7,645 nucleotides of DNA from Rickettsiales bacterium (GCA_947424995.1 CANDYO010000092.1:1-7645); one strand, 5' to 3'; counted from the first letter of the stretch, positions 1 through 6,675 are shown. Program-made: numbers and translations. The notes: a model not told the origin generated them from the letters alone.

Positions 1-1
1 A

Positions 2-115
2 ATTGGCTATAAATACCAACTTCAAAACAAATTTAAAGAAAAATTTGATAGAATCGCATTTAGAAATAAAAAAGGTGGAATTTATAAAAAATTACCACCT
101 AATTTTTTGTTATAA
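2..115 (+). other. Possible 3' end of a plus-strand gene entering from the left
   Basis: The frame beginning at base 2 is open to a TAA at 113-115 (37 codons, Lys/Phe/Asn-rich, ending in a PPNFLL tail). No family was recognised. The frame one base to the right is also open, to a TGA at 126-128, so openness alone is weak evidence in this AT-rich DNA. A hairpin with a T run at 73-108 lies before the TAA. If that hairpin terminated plus-strand transcription, the message would lack its stop codon. Either the real gene ended before the window, or the hairpin acts mainly on the other strand. Confidence 0.2.
68..108. terminator. Bidirectional intrinsic terminator candidate
   Basis: The arms AGGTGG-AATTT (73-83) and AAATT-a-CCACCT (89-100) pair over 11 base pairs with one bulged A at 94 and a 5-base loop. 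On the plus strand the stem is followed by six T (103-108). On the minus strand the same stem is followed by TTTTTTATTT (complement of 64-73). It could end a gene entering from the left and also catch read-through from the minus-strand gene that stops at 387. Confidence 0.55.
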
Positions 116-277
116 AATTGATTTTTGACGGAGAGACTACTTACCATTGGTTTTTAAACCTAACATTTTATAATAATCTTGATAAAGATCGACCATAATT
201 AATTTACTCTTTTTCTGTTAATAGTTTTTAAGTTACGTATCCAATAGATTAATGTATTTTAACCGTGTTGTCAATAG
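116..277. other. Non-coding convergent spacer
   Basis: This is AT-rich sequence between the possible left-edge gene and the minus-strand J-domain/ankyrin gene. No frame with a plausible start and ribosome binding site, no tRNA cloverleaf and no repeated unit were seen. A TTGACG at about 126 and a TATAAT at about 170 are too far apart to form a promoter. Confidence 0.5.
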
Positions 278-324
278 AAAAACGATCAAATGGTTAACAT
301 CTTAAATATTTGGTCGCTTTTTTT
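278..324. terminator. Terminator hairpin downstream of the J-domain/ankyrin gene
   Basis: The arms CGATCAAAT (283-291) and ATTTGGTCG (308-316) form a 9-base-pair stem. It has a G-U pair when read on the plus strand and an A-C mismatch when read on the minus strand. Seven T follow on the plus strand (318-324) and five T on the minus strand (complement of 278-282). It lies about 70 bases past the minus-strand stop codon at 387-389, a normal place for that gene's terminator. Confidence 0.5.
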
Positions 325-386
325 ATACCTAATAAATCGGCATCATAGTCTTAGTTAAGAACTTTAACAACAATTTATTTAGACAA

Positions 387-3221
387 TTAAAACTCATCAT
401 GATGTATATCAAGACCGTTTTTTCCACACATAGCATCTAGCGTTTTATCGTATGTTAGAGATATATCCTTTGTCTCCAAACATTTTAAAGTCTCTTTAAA
501 AGAGGTTCTCAACTTTACAGTAGTAGCTAAATCAATTAAATGCTCAATTGCACTTATTGCAGGCCCAACCTTTGTATGATAATCGAGAACGAATTTTGTT
601 GGATCTCCCCGAAAGCTCTTTACTATCTCAGATACAACTGAATTCTTAGTACTAGCTCCAGAAGCTAAAAGAAGCTCTGTAATAGAATCTTCTCCCTTTT
701 TTTGAGCAAATCCTAAAGCATTTAACCCAACCTTATTAGTAAGGTCAAGATTAACACTATGCTTTATTAACATTTCTATAATGGCTTTGCGCTTTCCAGC
801 AACCGCAAACATTAAAGCAGTATTACCATAGCTGTCAGCAGTATCAAGCTTTGCTCCACTCTTTATTATAGCTTCCACAACTTTAATATCACTACCTTTG
901 CATGCTAGAATTAAAGGAGTGTTATCATCAGTAATTTTTACCTCAATATGAATCTCTTCGGATTTTACTTGACCTTTCTCAACTTTTAGCACAACTATGC
1001 TGTTTTTATTAACATCAACAAGACTAGAAACCGCTCCTTCACCGATTAACCACTTCATAGCGTCTTGATGTTGTTTATTATACGCAAACCATAAAGCAGT
1101 TTTTCCCATTTTATTGGTAAGATCTAGGTCAATCTTTCCTTTTAGTAGTTCTAAGGTTTTTATATCATTACTATTGGCCGCAAACATACTGACACTATTG
1201 CCATTATCGTCGGCAATATTAGCATTAGCCCCACTCTTAAGTAAAGCTTCCATAGCTGGAATATTTTTATCTTTATACGCCAAAAGTAAAGGAGTATCAC
1301 TAGCCACAGCCTTTACCTTAATAGAATATTCTGTAGTTTTTACTTCATCATTCTCAATCTTGATTATGACTATGCTATTTTTTTCCGTATTAACCACAGC
1401 AGGAGTAGCTTTTTTCTGAATTAAAAGCTTCATAATATTTATGTAATTCTTTTTATAAGCAAATCCAAACGCAGTGTATCCCACTTTATTAACAGCCTCT
1501 ATATTGGCTCCCTTACTTATTAAAGCATCAATAAGCTTTTTTTGATCTCTAGCAACCGCAAACATTAACAAAGTATTACCATTAACATCTGGAACTTCGA
1601 GATCTAAATTATTAGCATTCTTGATTATCGCCGTCAAAGATTCGACATAATTACCTTTATGAGCCATATCAAAAGCAGTCTCTCCTTGTTTATTGGTAGC
1701 TTTTAAACTAGCACCTTGTTTAAGTAAAGTTGTAACAAGCTCAGCTAAATCCTTTTGAACCGCTAACATCAATAATGTATTTCCATTAGCATCCGGCATC
1801 TCGACATCCGAACCTTTTGCCAAAGCCTTAATGAGTACTGTTAAGGTTTTAAAATTTCCATTTTTGTATGCAACTTGAATTGCATTTTGTCCAGCTTTAT
1901 TAACCGCTTCGAGACTAGCACCTTTCTTGATTAAAATATTAGCCTGAGCTGCTAAGTCTTTTAAAGCAGTATGCATTAATAGAAAATTTAGCGTGTTGAT
2001 ATCTGAACCTGGTTTTAGCGCATTAACTAAAGCTAACAAAACTTCAGCATTATCATCTTTACAAGCAAGTACAATAGCGGTTTTTCCATCTATATTAGCA
2101 GCTTCAATATTATTAACACCCTTATCAAACCACAACGTTACAAGACTGCTCGCCTTCTTGTTAATAGCTATCATTAGTAAGGTATTTTTATTCTTATCAA
2201 CTATATTTACATCCGCTCCAGCACTTACCAAAGCTGTAATTATTTTGATGCTTTCACTCTCTAAAGCATAAAAGATAGCATTTTTTCCCTTTGCATTAAC
2301 TGCATTTACATCAGCTCCTTTGCTAATTAAAAGCTCAACAAAGCCTTCATAAGCATTATAGCTCGCAAAAGTTAATAAGGTGTCTTTTTTATCATCAAGC
2401 ACATTAACTTTAGCACCACTAGTTACTAGCATTGTTAAGAGTTCTAAATTCTTATCTTGAAAAGCAAGGTCTATAGCAGATTTTCCATCTTTATTTACAA
2501 CATGAACATCTATTCCTTTTTTAAGTAAGATTTCTACAAGATCTCCGAGTTTATTTTGAATCGCAAAAATTAATAAGCTATTGCCTTTACTATCTCTCAC
2601 AGTAACAATATTTTTATCCAAATCTTTTATTAACGCAGTTAAAATCTCGGTGTTTTTATTTTCAAACGCAAAATAGATAGCACTTTTGCCATTAGAATCA
2701 ACCGCTTCTATATCAGCTCCATCTCTAAGAAAATCTTGCAAACCACTGAGAGTTAAATCTTTATAATTAGCAAGCGCATTGAACATATCCTTTGTAGCCG
2801 TAGCTTTAAGATCCAGAGCTCTTTGCTGATCATAAAATTCTCTAGGAGTTGCGGTAATTTTTTTATAAAACACATCTTTGGTTTTATAAGCTTTTACAGT
2901 TTTGCCATTTTTTTCATAGATAGTTTCTGTTTTAGCCTTAGTTAATTCAAAGGTATATTTTTTATCATCTGAAAACATAGAATAAGCAAAACTTGTATCC
3001 AGACTTTTAGCTTGTGATCCCCCTCTATCAGGATGAGATTCCAAAGATATTTTTCTATACGCTTTCGTAAGATCCTCAGAAGAAAAACTTTCACCTTTTT
3101 TCAATCCTAAAATCTTATAATAATCTTTAAAGAACTCAATCACTCCTTCTTGCTTCATTCTTCCACCAATGTTAACTCCATATTCTTTTGCATTTTTACG
3201 CTCTGATATATATTCTACCAT
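387..3221 (-). CDS. J-domain and multi-ankyrin-repeat protein, candidate host-interaction effector
   Basis: This 944-residue protein has no recognised gene name. Residues 33-97 form a J domain: DYYKILGL helix I, basic helix II with KAYRKISLESHPDRGG (HPD at 63-65, the Hsp70-stimulating triad), then FAYSMFSDDKKY. A beta-rich linker (98-121) and a helical stretch lead into about 20 ankyrin-type repeats (159-862) that mostly lack TPLH. Non-ankyrin inserts lie at 612-641 and 737-766. A non-repeat tail (863-944) ends acidic (HHDEF). There is no signal peptide or membrane segment. Met1 is preferred over Met22 because AAAGGAAG sits 6 bases upstream and a strong promoter lies just beyond. J-domain function (recruiting a DnaK/Hsp70) and ankyrin protein binding are known for the families; secretion into a host is inference. 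It is divergent from rdgB and not in an operon here. Confidence 0.9.
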   Translation of the reverse strand: MVEYISERKNAKEYGVNIGGRMKQEGVIEFFKDYYKILGLKKGESFSSEDLTKAYRKISLESHPDRGGSQAKSLDTSFAYSMFSDDKKYTFELTKAKTETIYEKNGKTVKAYKTKDVFYKKITATPREFYDQQRALDLKATATKDMFNALANYKDLTLSGLQDFLRDGADIEAVDSNGKSAIYFAFENKNTEILTALIKDLDKNIVTVRDSKGNSLLIFAIQNKLGDLVEILLKKGIDVHVVNKDGKSAIDLAFQDKNLELLTMLVTSGAKVNVLDDKKDTLLTFASYNAYEGFVELLISKGADVNAVNAKGKNAIFYALESESIKIITALVSAGADVNIVDKNKNTLLMIAINKKASSLVTLWFDKGVNNIEAANIDGKTAIVLACKDDNAEVLLALVNALKPGSDINTLNFLLMHTALKDLAAQANILIKKGASLEAVNKAGQNAIQVAYKNGNFKTLTVLIKALAKGSDVEMPDANGNTLLMLAVQKDLAELVTTLLKQGASLKATNKQGETAFDMAHKGNYVESLTAIIKNANNLDLEVPDVNGNTLLMFAVARDQKKLIDALISKGANIEAVNKVGYTAFGFAYKKNYINIMKLLIQKKATPAVVNTEKNSIVIIKIENDEVKTTEYSIKVKAVASDTPLLLAYKDKNIPAMEALLKSGANANIADDNGNSVSMFAANSNDIKTLELLKGKIDLDLTNKMGKTALWFAYNKQHQDAMKWLIGEGAVSSLVDVNKNSIVVLKVEKGQVKSEEIHIEVKITDDNTPLILACKGSDIKVVEAIIKSGAKLDTADSYGNTALMFAVAGKRKAIIEMLIKHSVNLDLTNKVGLNALGFAQKKGEDSITELLLASGASTKNSVVSEIVKSFRGDPTKFVLDYHTKVGPAISAIEHLIDLATTVKLRTSFKETLKCLETKDISLTYDKTLDAMCGKNGLDIHHDEF
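636..1013 (-). repeat. Tandem module B: second copy of the beta insert plus three ankyrin repeats
   Basis: Residues 737-862. It begins KNSIVVLKVEKGQVKSEE, matching the start of module A, followed by NTPLILA (A: DTPLLLA), then IDLDLTNK in A against VNLDLTNK in B, and GKTALWFAY against GLNALGFAQ. Length is 126 residues against 125 in module A. DNA similarity is also visible in the insert region, for example GACTATGCTATTTTT against AACTATGCTGTTTTT on the plus strand. Confidence 0.8.
1014..1388 (-). repeat. Tandem module A: beta insert plus three ankyrin repeats
   Basis: Residues 612-736. It opens with the non-ankyrin segment KNSIVIIKIENDEVKTTE, whose alternating hydrophobic and charged residues suggest a beta hairpin. 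Three ankyrin units follow (642-671, 672-703, 704-736). It is directly adjacent to module B, which has the same order and nearly the same length. Confidence 0.8.
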
Positions 3222-3227
3222 TTTTTA

Positions 3228-3235
3228 CTTCCTTT
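3228..3235 (-). promoter_or_regulatory. Ribosome binding site of the J-domain/ankyrin gene
   Basis: On the minus strand AAAGGAAG precedes the ATG at 3221 by 6 bases. This fixes Met1 as the start. The next in-frame Met (residue 22) has a purine stretch lying almost directly against it. Confidence 0.75.
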
Positions 3236-3268
3236 GAATTAATTCTTGTTAATAGCGTTATTTTCTAT

Positions 3269-3297
3269 ATATTAACAAAAGTAAACTATATTGTCAA
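3269..3297 (-). promoter_or_regulatory. Near-consensus sigma70-type promoter for the J-domain/ankyrin gene
   Basis: On the minus strand a perfect TTGACA (-35, complement of 3292-3297) is followed by a 17-base spacer and TAATAT (-10, complement of 3269-3274). The expected start is near 3262, giving a leader of about 40 bases with a GAATTAATTC palindrome (3236-3245) just upstream of the ribosome binding site. Confidence 0.7.
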
Positions 3298-3393
3298 GAG
3301 AAAGATGTATTATTAGTTAGTATATTTATAGATTTCGAAAGATAAGTTAACTTTTATAGATCTTTTTAAAAAGAAATATATGATGATTTTTGC

Positions 3394-3422
3394 TTTACAG
3401 AGCTACGTAGCTAAGGTATAAA
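3394..3422 (+). promoter_or_regulatory. Promoter candidate for rdgB-hemW with a palindrome in its spacer
   Basis: TTTACA (3394-3399), a 17-base spacer and TATAAA (3417-3422) lie so that transcription would start near 3429, about 30 bases before the rdgB ATG. The spacer contains AGCTACGTAGCT (3401-3412), a perfect 12-base palindrome that could be an operator. No regulator can be named. Confidence 0.5.
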
Positions 3423-3457
3423 TAATTGATTAATCTTTAGTTGCAGAGTATAAGCTG

Positions 3458-4057
3458 ATGAGTAAAAATTTTATTGGAAGTAAACTTGTTATTGCAAGCA
3501 ATAACCCCGGTAAAGCAAAAGAAATATCAGTTTTACTGGCTCCTTATAATATTGAAGTAATTTCCGTTACCGACCTTAACATTGAAGAACCTTACGAATC
3601 AGGGATCACTTTCGCTGAAAACTCCAGACTCAAAGCAGAATATTACGGCAAGCTCTTAAAACTTCCCGCTTTAGCAGATGACTCAGGTATTTGTATCGAT
3701 GCCTTAGATGGTTTTCCTGGAATTTATTCAGCAAGAATAGCTGGACCTAATAAAGATTACGATAAAGCCTTTAATGACATTGAAGCAAAGTTGCTTGAAA
3801 AAAATCTAGTTTCTAGCCCAGCTCATTTTATCTGCTCTTTAAGTTTATGGCAGCCTGATATTGCCATGCAAGATTTTGAAGGTAGGATCGATGGGATTAT
3901 TTCTTTCCCTGCTAAAGGAGATCAAGGCTTTGGTTTTGATCCAGTATTTACTCCAAATGGTTATAATCAACGCTTCGCTGAAATGAACCCTGAAGCAAAA
4001 AATAAAATCAGCCACCGCTTTTTAGCGTTTAAAAAATTTATTGAAACTTGTTTTTAA
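3458..4057 (+). CDS. rdgB: RdgB/HAM1 family dITP/XTP pyrophosphatase
   Basis: This cytosolic enzyme hydrolyses non-canonical purine triphosphates (dITP, ITP, XTP) to the monophosphate and pyrophosphate, keeping damaged bases out of DNA and RNA. The 199-residue product is the usual family length. Visible family motifs are ASNNPGKAKEI (13-23, the nucleotide-binding SNNxGK loop), TFAENSRLKA (51-60), ADDSG (73-77, containing the metal-binding Asp), FPGIYSAR (86-93), GFGFDPVF (157-164) and ISHR (184-187). The start has only a weak upstream AGAG (3445-3448). The eight residues before KLVIAS are a short extension compared with many homologues. The stop codon abuts the hemW ATG, and rdgB next to hemW is a familiar alphaproteobacterial pairing. 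Confidence 0.95.
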   Translation: MSKNFIGSKLVIASNNPGKAKEISVLLAPYNIEVISVTDLNIEEPYESGITFAENSRLKAEYYGKLLKLPALADDSGICIDALDGFPGIYSARIAGPNKDYDKAFNDIEAKLLEKNLVSSPAHFICSLSLWQPDIAMQDFEGRIDGIISFPAKGDQGFGFDPVFTPNGYNQRFAEMNPEAKNKISHRFLAFKKFIETCF

Positions 4058-5227
4058 ATGACAGTAAAAAATATTGCTATTTATATCCACTGGCCATTTT
4101 GCAAAAGCAAATGTCCTTATTGCGATTTCAATAGCCATGTCCGTGAACATATTGACCAGCTAAAATGGAATCAAGCTTATTTAGCTGAAATTACTAAGCA
4201 TCAGCAATTTTTACAAGGCAAAAAAATAGTCTCAATATTTTTTGGCGGCGGAACTCCATCTTTAATGCCTAGCTTTATCGTTCAAAATATAATCGAAAAA
4301 CTTTCATCTCTAGCCAGCATTGATAAACATACTGAAATAACCTTAGAAGCAAATCCAACTTCAGTTGAAGCCACTAAATTTAAAGCATTTGCTAACGCCG
4401 GAATAAATAGAGTCTCTCTTGGGATTCAATCACTTAATCCTGAAGATTTAAAATTTCTTGGCCGCGAACATAGCGCAAATGAAGCTATTGCAGCAATTGA
4501 AATAGCTAAAGAAAATTTTGCTCGTTATTCTTTTGATTTAATTTATGCTTTACCAAAACAGACACTTAAAGCTTGGCAAACAGAATTAACTCAAGCATTA
4601 AAGCTAGCAGGGAACCATCTATCGCTCTATCAGCTTACCATTGAAAAAGGAACTCCTTTTTATAGCTTATACCAAAACAAGAAATTTCAAATTCCAAGCG
4701 AAGAATTAGCTAGGGACTTTTATTCACTCACTCAAGATATTATGACTGACGCAGGTCTTACAGCATATGAAATATCTAATCATGCTAAAGCAGGGGAAGA
4801 ATGTAGGCATAATCTTGTTTATTGGCAATATAATGACTTCCTTGGTATAGGTCCTGGTGCTCATAGTCGTATCAATAATCAGGCTATTCATAGCATTTAC
4901 CATCCAGAAAATTGGTTAAATGCAGCACTTAATAATGAAAAAACTGAACAAAGTGCAATCGATTTAAATTTAACTGAAAGAATTTACGAGATATTACTAA
5001 TGGGGTTAAGGCTTACTAAAGGTATCAATCAACAAGAATTTATCAATAAAACTGGTTATAATTTTAGCCAATGCTTAAATCAAGACAAGCTAAATTGGTT
5101 ATTAGAAAATAATTTTCTTCAATTTGAGAATGAATATCTTTTTGCAACCAGTGAAGGTAAATTAGTCCTTAATCACATTATCAATCAGCTAACCGACAAC
5201 GTATTTCTAAAATCAATTGCGGGTTAG
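4058..5227 (+). CDS. hemW: HemW, heme chaperone / radical SAM protein of the HemN-like family
   Basis: The 389-residue protein is near E. coli HemW in length. It has the radical SAM cluster motif CKSKCPYC (Cys15, Cys19, Cys22), the SAM-binding FGGGTPS loop (62-68), the LEANPTS strand, RVSLGIQS, and the HN-x-x-YW signature (HNLVYW at 251-256), followed by GIGPGAHS. The HN motif and the overall layout favour HemW, a heme-binding protein implicated in delivering heme to respiratory enzymes, over the coproporphyrinogen dehydrogenase HemN. Many databases still label such genes 'oxygen-independent coproporphyrinogen III oxidase'. The C-terminal 80 residues match the HemN C-terminal helical domain region. 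There is no ribosome binding site of its own: the ATG directly follows the rdgB TAA, so translational coupling is likely. Confidence 0.93.
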   Translation: MTVKNIAIYIHWPFCKSKCPYCDFNSHVREHIDQLKWNQAYLAEITKHQQFLQGKKIVSIFFGGGTPSLMPSFIVQNIIEKLSSLASIDKHTEITLEANPTSVEATKFKAFANAGINRVSLGIQSLNPEDLKFLGREHSANEAIAAIEIAKENFARYSFDLIYALPKQTLKAWQTELTQALKLAGNHLSLYQLTIEKGTPFYSLYQNKKFQIPSEELARDFYSLTQDIMTDAGLTAYEISNHAKAGEECRHNLVYWQYNDFLGIGPGAHSRINNQAIHSIYHPENWLNAALNNEKTEQSAIDLNLTERIYEILLMGLRLTKGINQQEFINKTGYNFSQCLNQDKLNWLLENNFLQFENEYLFATSEGKLVLNHIINQLTDNVFLKSIAG

Positions 5228-5267
5228 TCTATTTCATTATATATTATAATTTTCTATTTAAAATTAC

Positions 5268-5296
5268 TTGCAATTATAGAGTTTCTTTTGTACAAA
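5268..5296 (+). promoter_or_regulatory. Weak promoter candidate for cycM-yebC
   Basis: TTGCAA (5268-5273), a 17-base spacer and TACAAA (5291-5296) would start transcription about 25 bases before cycM. An alternative in the same gap is TTGCGG (5217-5222) with TATATT (5240-5245), also at 17 bases. Neither is strong, and cycM may also be read from the rdgB-hemW transcript because no convincing terminator separates them. Confidence 0.3.
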
Positions 5297-5320
5297 CTTT
5301 AAGCAAGTTTTGCAGAATTT

Positions 5321-5326
5321 AAGGTG
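5321..5326 (+). promoter_or_regulatory. Ribosome binding site deciding the cycM start
   Basis: AAGGTG precedes the ATG at 5330 with normal spacing (5 bases after AGG). The in-frame GTG at 5324 lies inside this site and so cannot be the start, which shortens the longest open frame by two residues. Confidence 0.7.
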
Positions 5327-5329
5327 TTT

Positions 5330-5872
5330 ATGTCAGGATTAGAGTGGAATAAAATAATAGCAGCAATTTTGGTTGCTGGGTTAATAGGAATGGTTAGTGG
5401 TAACTTAGCTAACATCTTATATAGACCCAATATTAATGCTACACCTGGTTATGTAGTTGAGGTAACTGAGAGCGCTCCGGCAGCTGGAGGAGCTGAACCA
5501 GTTGAAGTAGCAGTTGACGTTATCGCTCTACTTGCTCATGCAAATGCAGATAATGGTGCTAATTTAGTTAAAAAATGCTCTATTTGTCATGACTTCACTA
5601 AAGGCGGACCTAACCGAGTTGGACCTAATTTATGGAATGTAGTTGGTAATAAGAAGATTAGCCATGATGACTTTGCTTATTCTAAAGCTTTAGTAGCAAT
5701 GGGTGGAACTTGGACTTACGAAGATTTATATCACATGATTAATAAGCCAAGCAGCTTTATTCCAGGAACCAAAATGAATTTTATTGGCTTCAAAAAGCCA
5801 CAAGATGTAGCTGATGTTATCGCCTATTTGAGAACTCTAAGCGATAGTCCAGTCCCGCTGCCAACTAAATAA
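5330..5872 (+). CDS. cycM: Membrane-anchored class I cytochrome c (CycM/cyt c552 type)
   Basis: This is a 180-residue electron carrier, expected to pass electrons from the bc1 complex to cytochrome c oxidase on the outer face of the inner membrane. An uncleaved N-terminal anchor (about 9-31, IIAAILVAGLIGMVSG region) is followed by a flexible Ala/Glu/Pro/Val-rich linker (about 36-65). The globular domain has one heme motif, CSICH (Cys83, Cys86, His87), the GPNRVGPNLWNVVG segment (93-106) and an axial Met149 in PGTKMNF. The start MSGLEWNKI resembles CycM proteins of Rickettsiales (recalled, not searched). The start is set by AAGGTG five bases upstream. yebC follows 19 bases downstream, so the two are probably cotranscribed. 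Its maturation needs the cytochrome c assembly system, which is not in this window. Confidence 0.93.
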   Translation: MSGLEWNKIIAAILVAGLIGMVSGNLANILYRPNINATPGYVVEVTESAPAAGGAEPVEVAVDVIALLAHANADNGANLVKKCSICHDFTKGGPNRVGPNLWNVVGNKKISHDDFAYSKALVAMGGTWTYEDLYHMINKPSSFIPGTKMNFIGFKKPQDVADVIAYLRTLSDSPVPLPTK

Positions 5873-5891
5873 TATTTTAAAAGGAAAAAAA

Positions 5892-6644
5892 ATGGCAGGA
5901 CATTCACAATTTTCAAATATCAAACATCGCAAAGATGCTCAGGATAAAAAACGTGCTAAGGCTTTCACTAAATTAACTAGAGAAATTATTACCGCAGCCA
6001 AAACTGGTTTGCCTGATCCCACAATGAATTCAAGACTTCGCAATGCTATTATAGCTGCTAGGGCTGGAAATTTACCTAAAGATAGAATTGACTCTGCTAT
6101 AAAGCGCGGATCAAATCCACATGATGGCGATAACTATGAAGAAATGCGCTATGAAGGATATCTGTCCGGTGGCATCGCTTTTATCGTAGAAGCTTTAACT
6201 GATAACCGCAATCGTACAGCTGCAGAAGTTAGATCAGCATTCACTAAACATGGTGGAGCATTAGGTGAAGCAGGCAGCGTTAGCTTTATGTTTGATCGAA
6301 TTGGTTTAATTGAGTTTGATATTAAAGTAGCAGGATTTGATCAGTTTTTTGAAGCAGCTTTAGAAGCCGGAGCCGATGATTGCTCGATGGAAGAAGATGT
6401 TTATGTGGTTATCACAAAACCTGACGCACTAAATGAAGTGCGAGAATATTTATGCTCTAAATTTGGTGATCATAAGACAGCTAAGCTTTCATGGAATGCT
6501 CAAAATATTATTCAAATAGACTCACATGAACAAGCAGAAACATTATATAAATTTATCGACGCTTTAGAAGATAGTGATGACGTACAAAATATAATCGGTA
6601 ACTTCTCACTATCTGAAGCGGTATTAAATAAATTAAAAGAGTAA
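5892..6644 (+). CDS. yebC: YebC/PmpR/TACO1 family translation or regulatory protein
   Basis: The 250-residue cytosolic protein is full length for the family. The N-terminal signature MAGHSQFSNIKHRKDAQDKKR is followed by AFTKLTREI, RLRNAI, NLPKDRIDSAIKRG, YEGYLSGGIAFIVEALTDN and GGALGEAGSVSFMF, all hallmarks of the family, and then the acidic C-terminal half. Homologues have been described as DNA-binding regulators, and the mitochondrial relative TACO1 as a translational activator of COX1. More recent work favours a ribosome-associated role. The biochemical role in this organism cannot be read from the sequence. The ribosome binding site is AAGGA (5881-5885), 6 bases before the ATG. It sits directly behind cycM and is the last gene of the plus-strand block. 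Confidence 0.95.
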   Translation: MAGHSQFSNIKHRKDAQDKKRAKAFTKLTREIITAAKTGLPDPTMNSRLRNAIIAARAGNLPKDRIDSAIKRGSNPHDGDNYEEMRYEGYLSGGIAFIVEALTDNRNRTAAEVRSAFTKHGGALGEAGSVSFMFDRIGLIEFDIKVAGFDQFFEAALEAGADDCSMEEDVYVVITKPDALNEVREYLCSKFGDHKTAKLSWNAQNIIQIDSHEQAETLYKFIDALEDSDDVQNIIGNFSLSEAVLNKLKE

Positions 6645-6647
6645 TTT

Positions 6648-6675
6648 TGTTATAGTACTATACATTTTTGATTTT
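6648..6675 (+). terminator. Weak terminator candidate after yebC
   Basis: The perfect palindrome TATAGTACTATA (6651-6662) can extend by two pairs (TG with CA, one bulged T). It is followed by TTTTTGATTTTT. The stem is short and AT-rich, so it is only a weak candidate, but it starts within 10 bases of the yebC stop, where a terminator is expected. Confidence 0.35.

Larger units (their letters stand above)
636..2747 (-). repeat. Ankyrin repeat array with alternating repeat types
   Basis: About 20 units of roughly 33 residues occupy residues 159-862. Many alternate between a type like GNTLLMFAV...LLKKGA and a type like GKTAIxFAY...LIK, so the true period is about 66-70 residues (about 200 bases). 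The canonical TPLH box is replaced by TLLM, SAIY, NAIF, TAFG and similar. TP survives only in the two units right after the beta inserts (DTPLLLA at 642, NTPLILA at 767). Spacer lengths of 33-36 residues in units 8, 10 and 12 come from longer loops (for example KPGSD). Confidence 0.85.

Noticed and set aside
120..200. GGTTTTTAAACC and nearby bases as part of a tRNA
   Set aside because: No acceptor stem, anticodon arm or GTTC-type T loop could be fitted around it.
1114..1419. Plus-strand open frame of 101 codons
   Set aside because: It is antisense to the ankyrin array. Its Leu/Ser/Ala-rich composition is what the complement of the repeats gives, and it has no ribosome binding site.
1993..2271. 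Plus-strand open frame of 92 codons
   Set aside because: Also an antisense shadow of the ankyrin repeats, with the same composition and no start signal.
636..2747. Regularly spaced repeats as a possible CRISPR array
   Set aside because: The repeats are degenerate, about 100 bases long and in one reading frame. They are ankyrin units of a protein.
5247..5266. TAATTTT/AAAATTA hairpin between hemW and cycM as a terminator
   Set aside because: The stem is all A-T and is not followed by a T run. It overlaps promoter-like sequence and is expected by chance in such AT-rich DNA.
5324..5329. GTG as an upstream start for the cytochrome c gene
   Set aside because: The GTG overlaps the AAGGTG ribosome binding site, and the ATG at 5330 has correct spacing.
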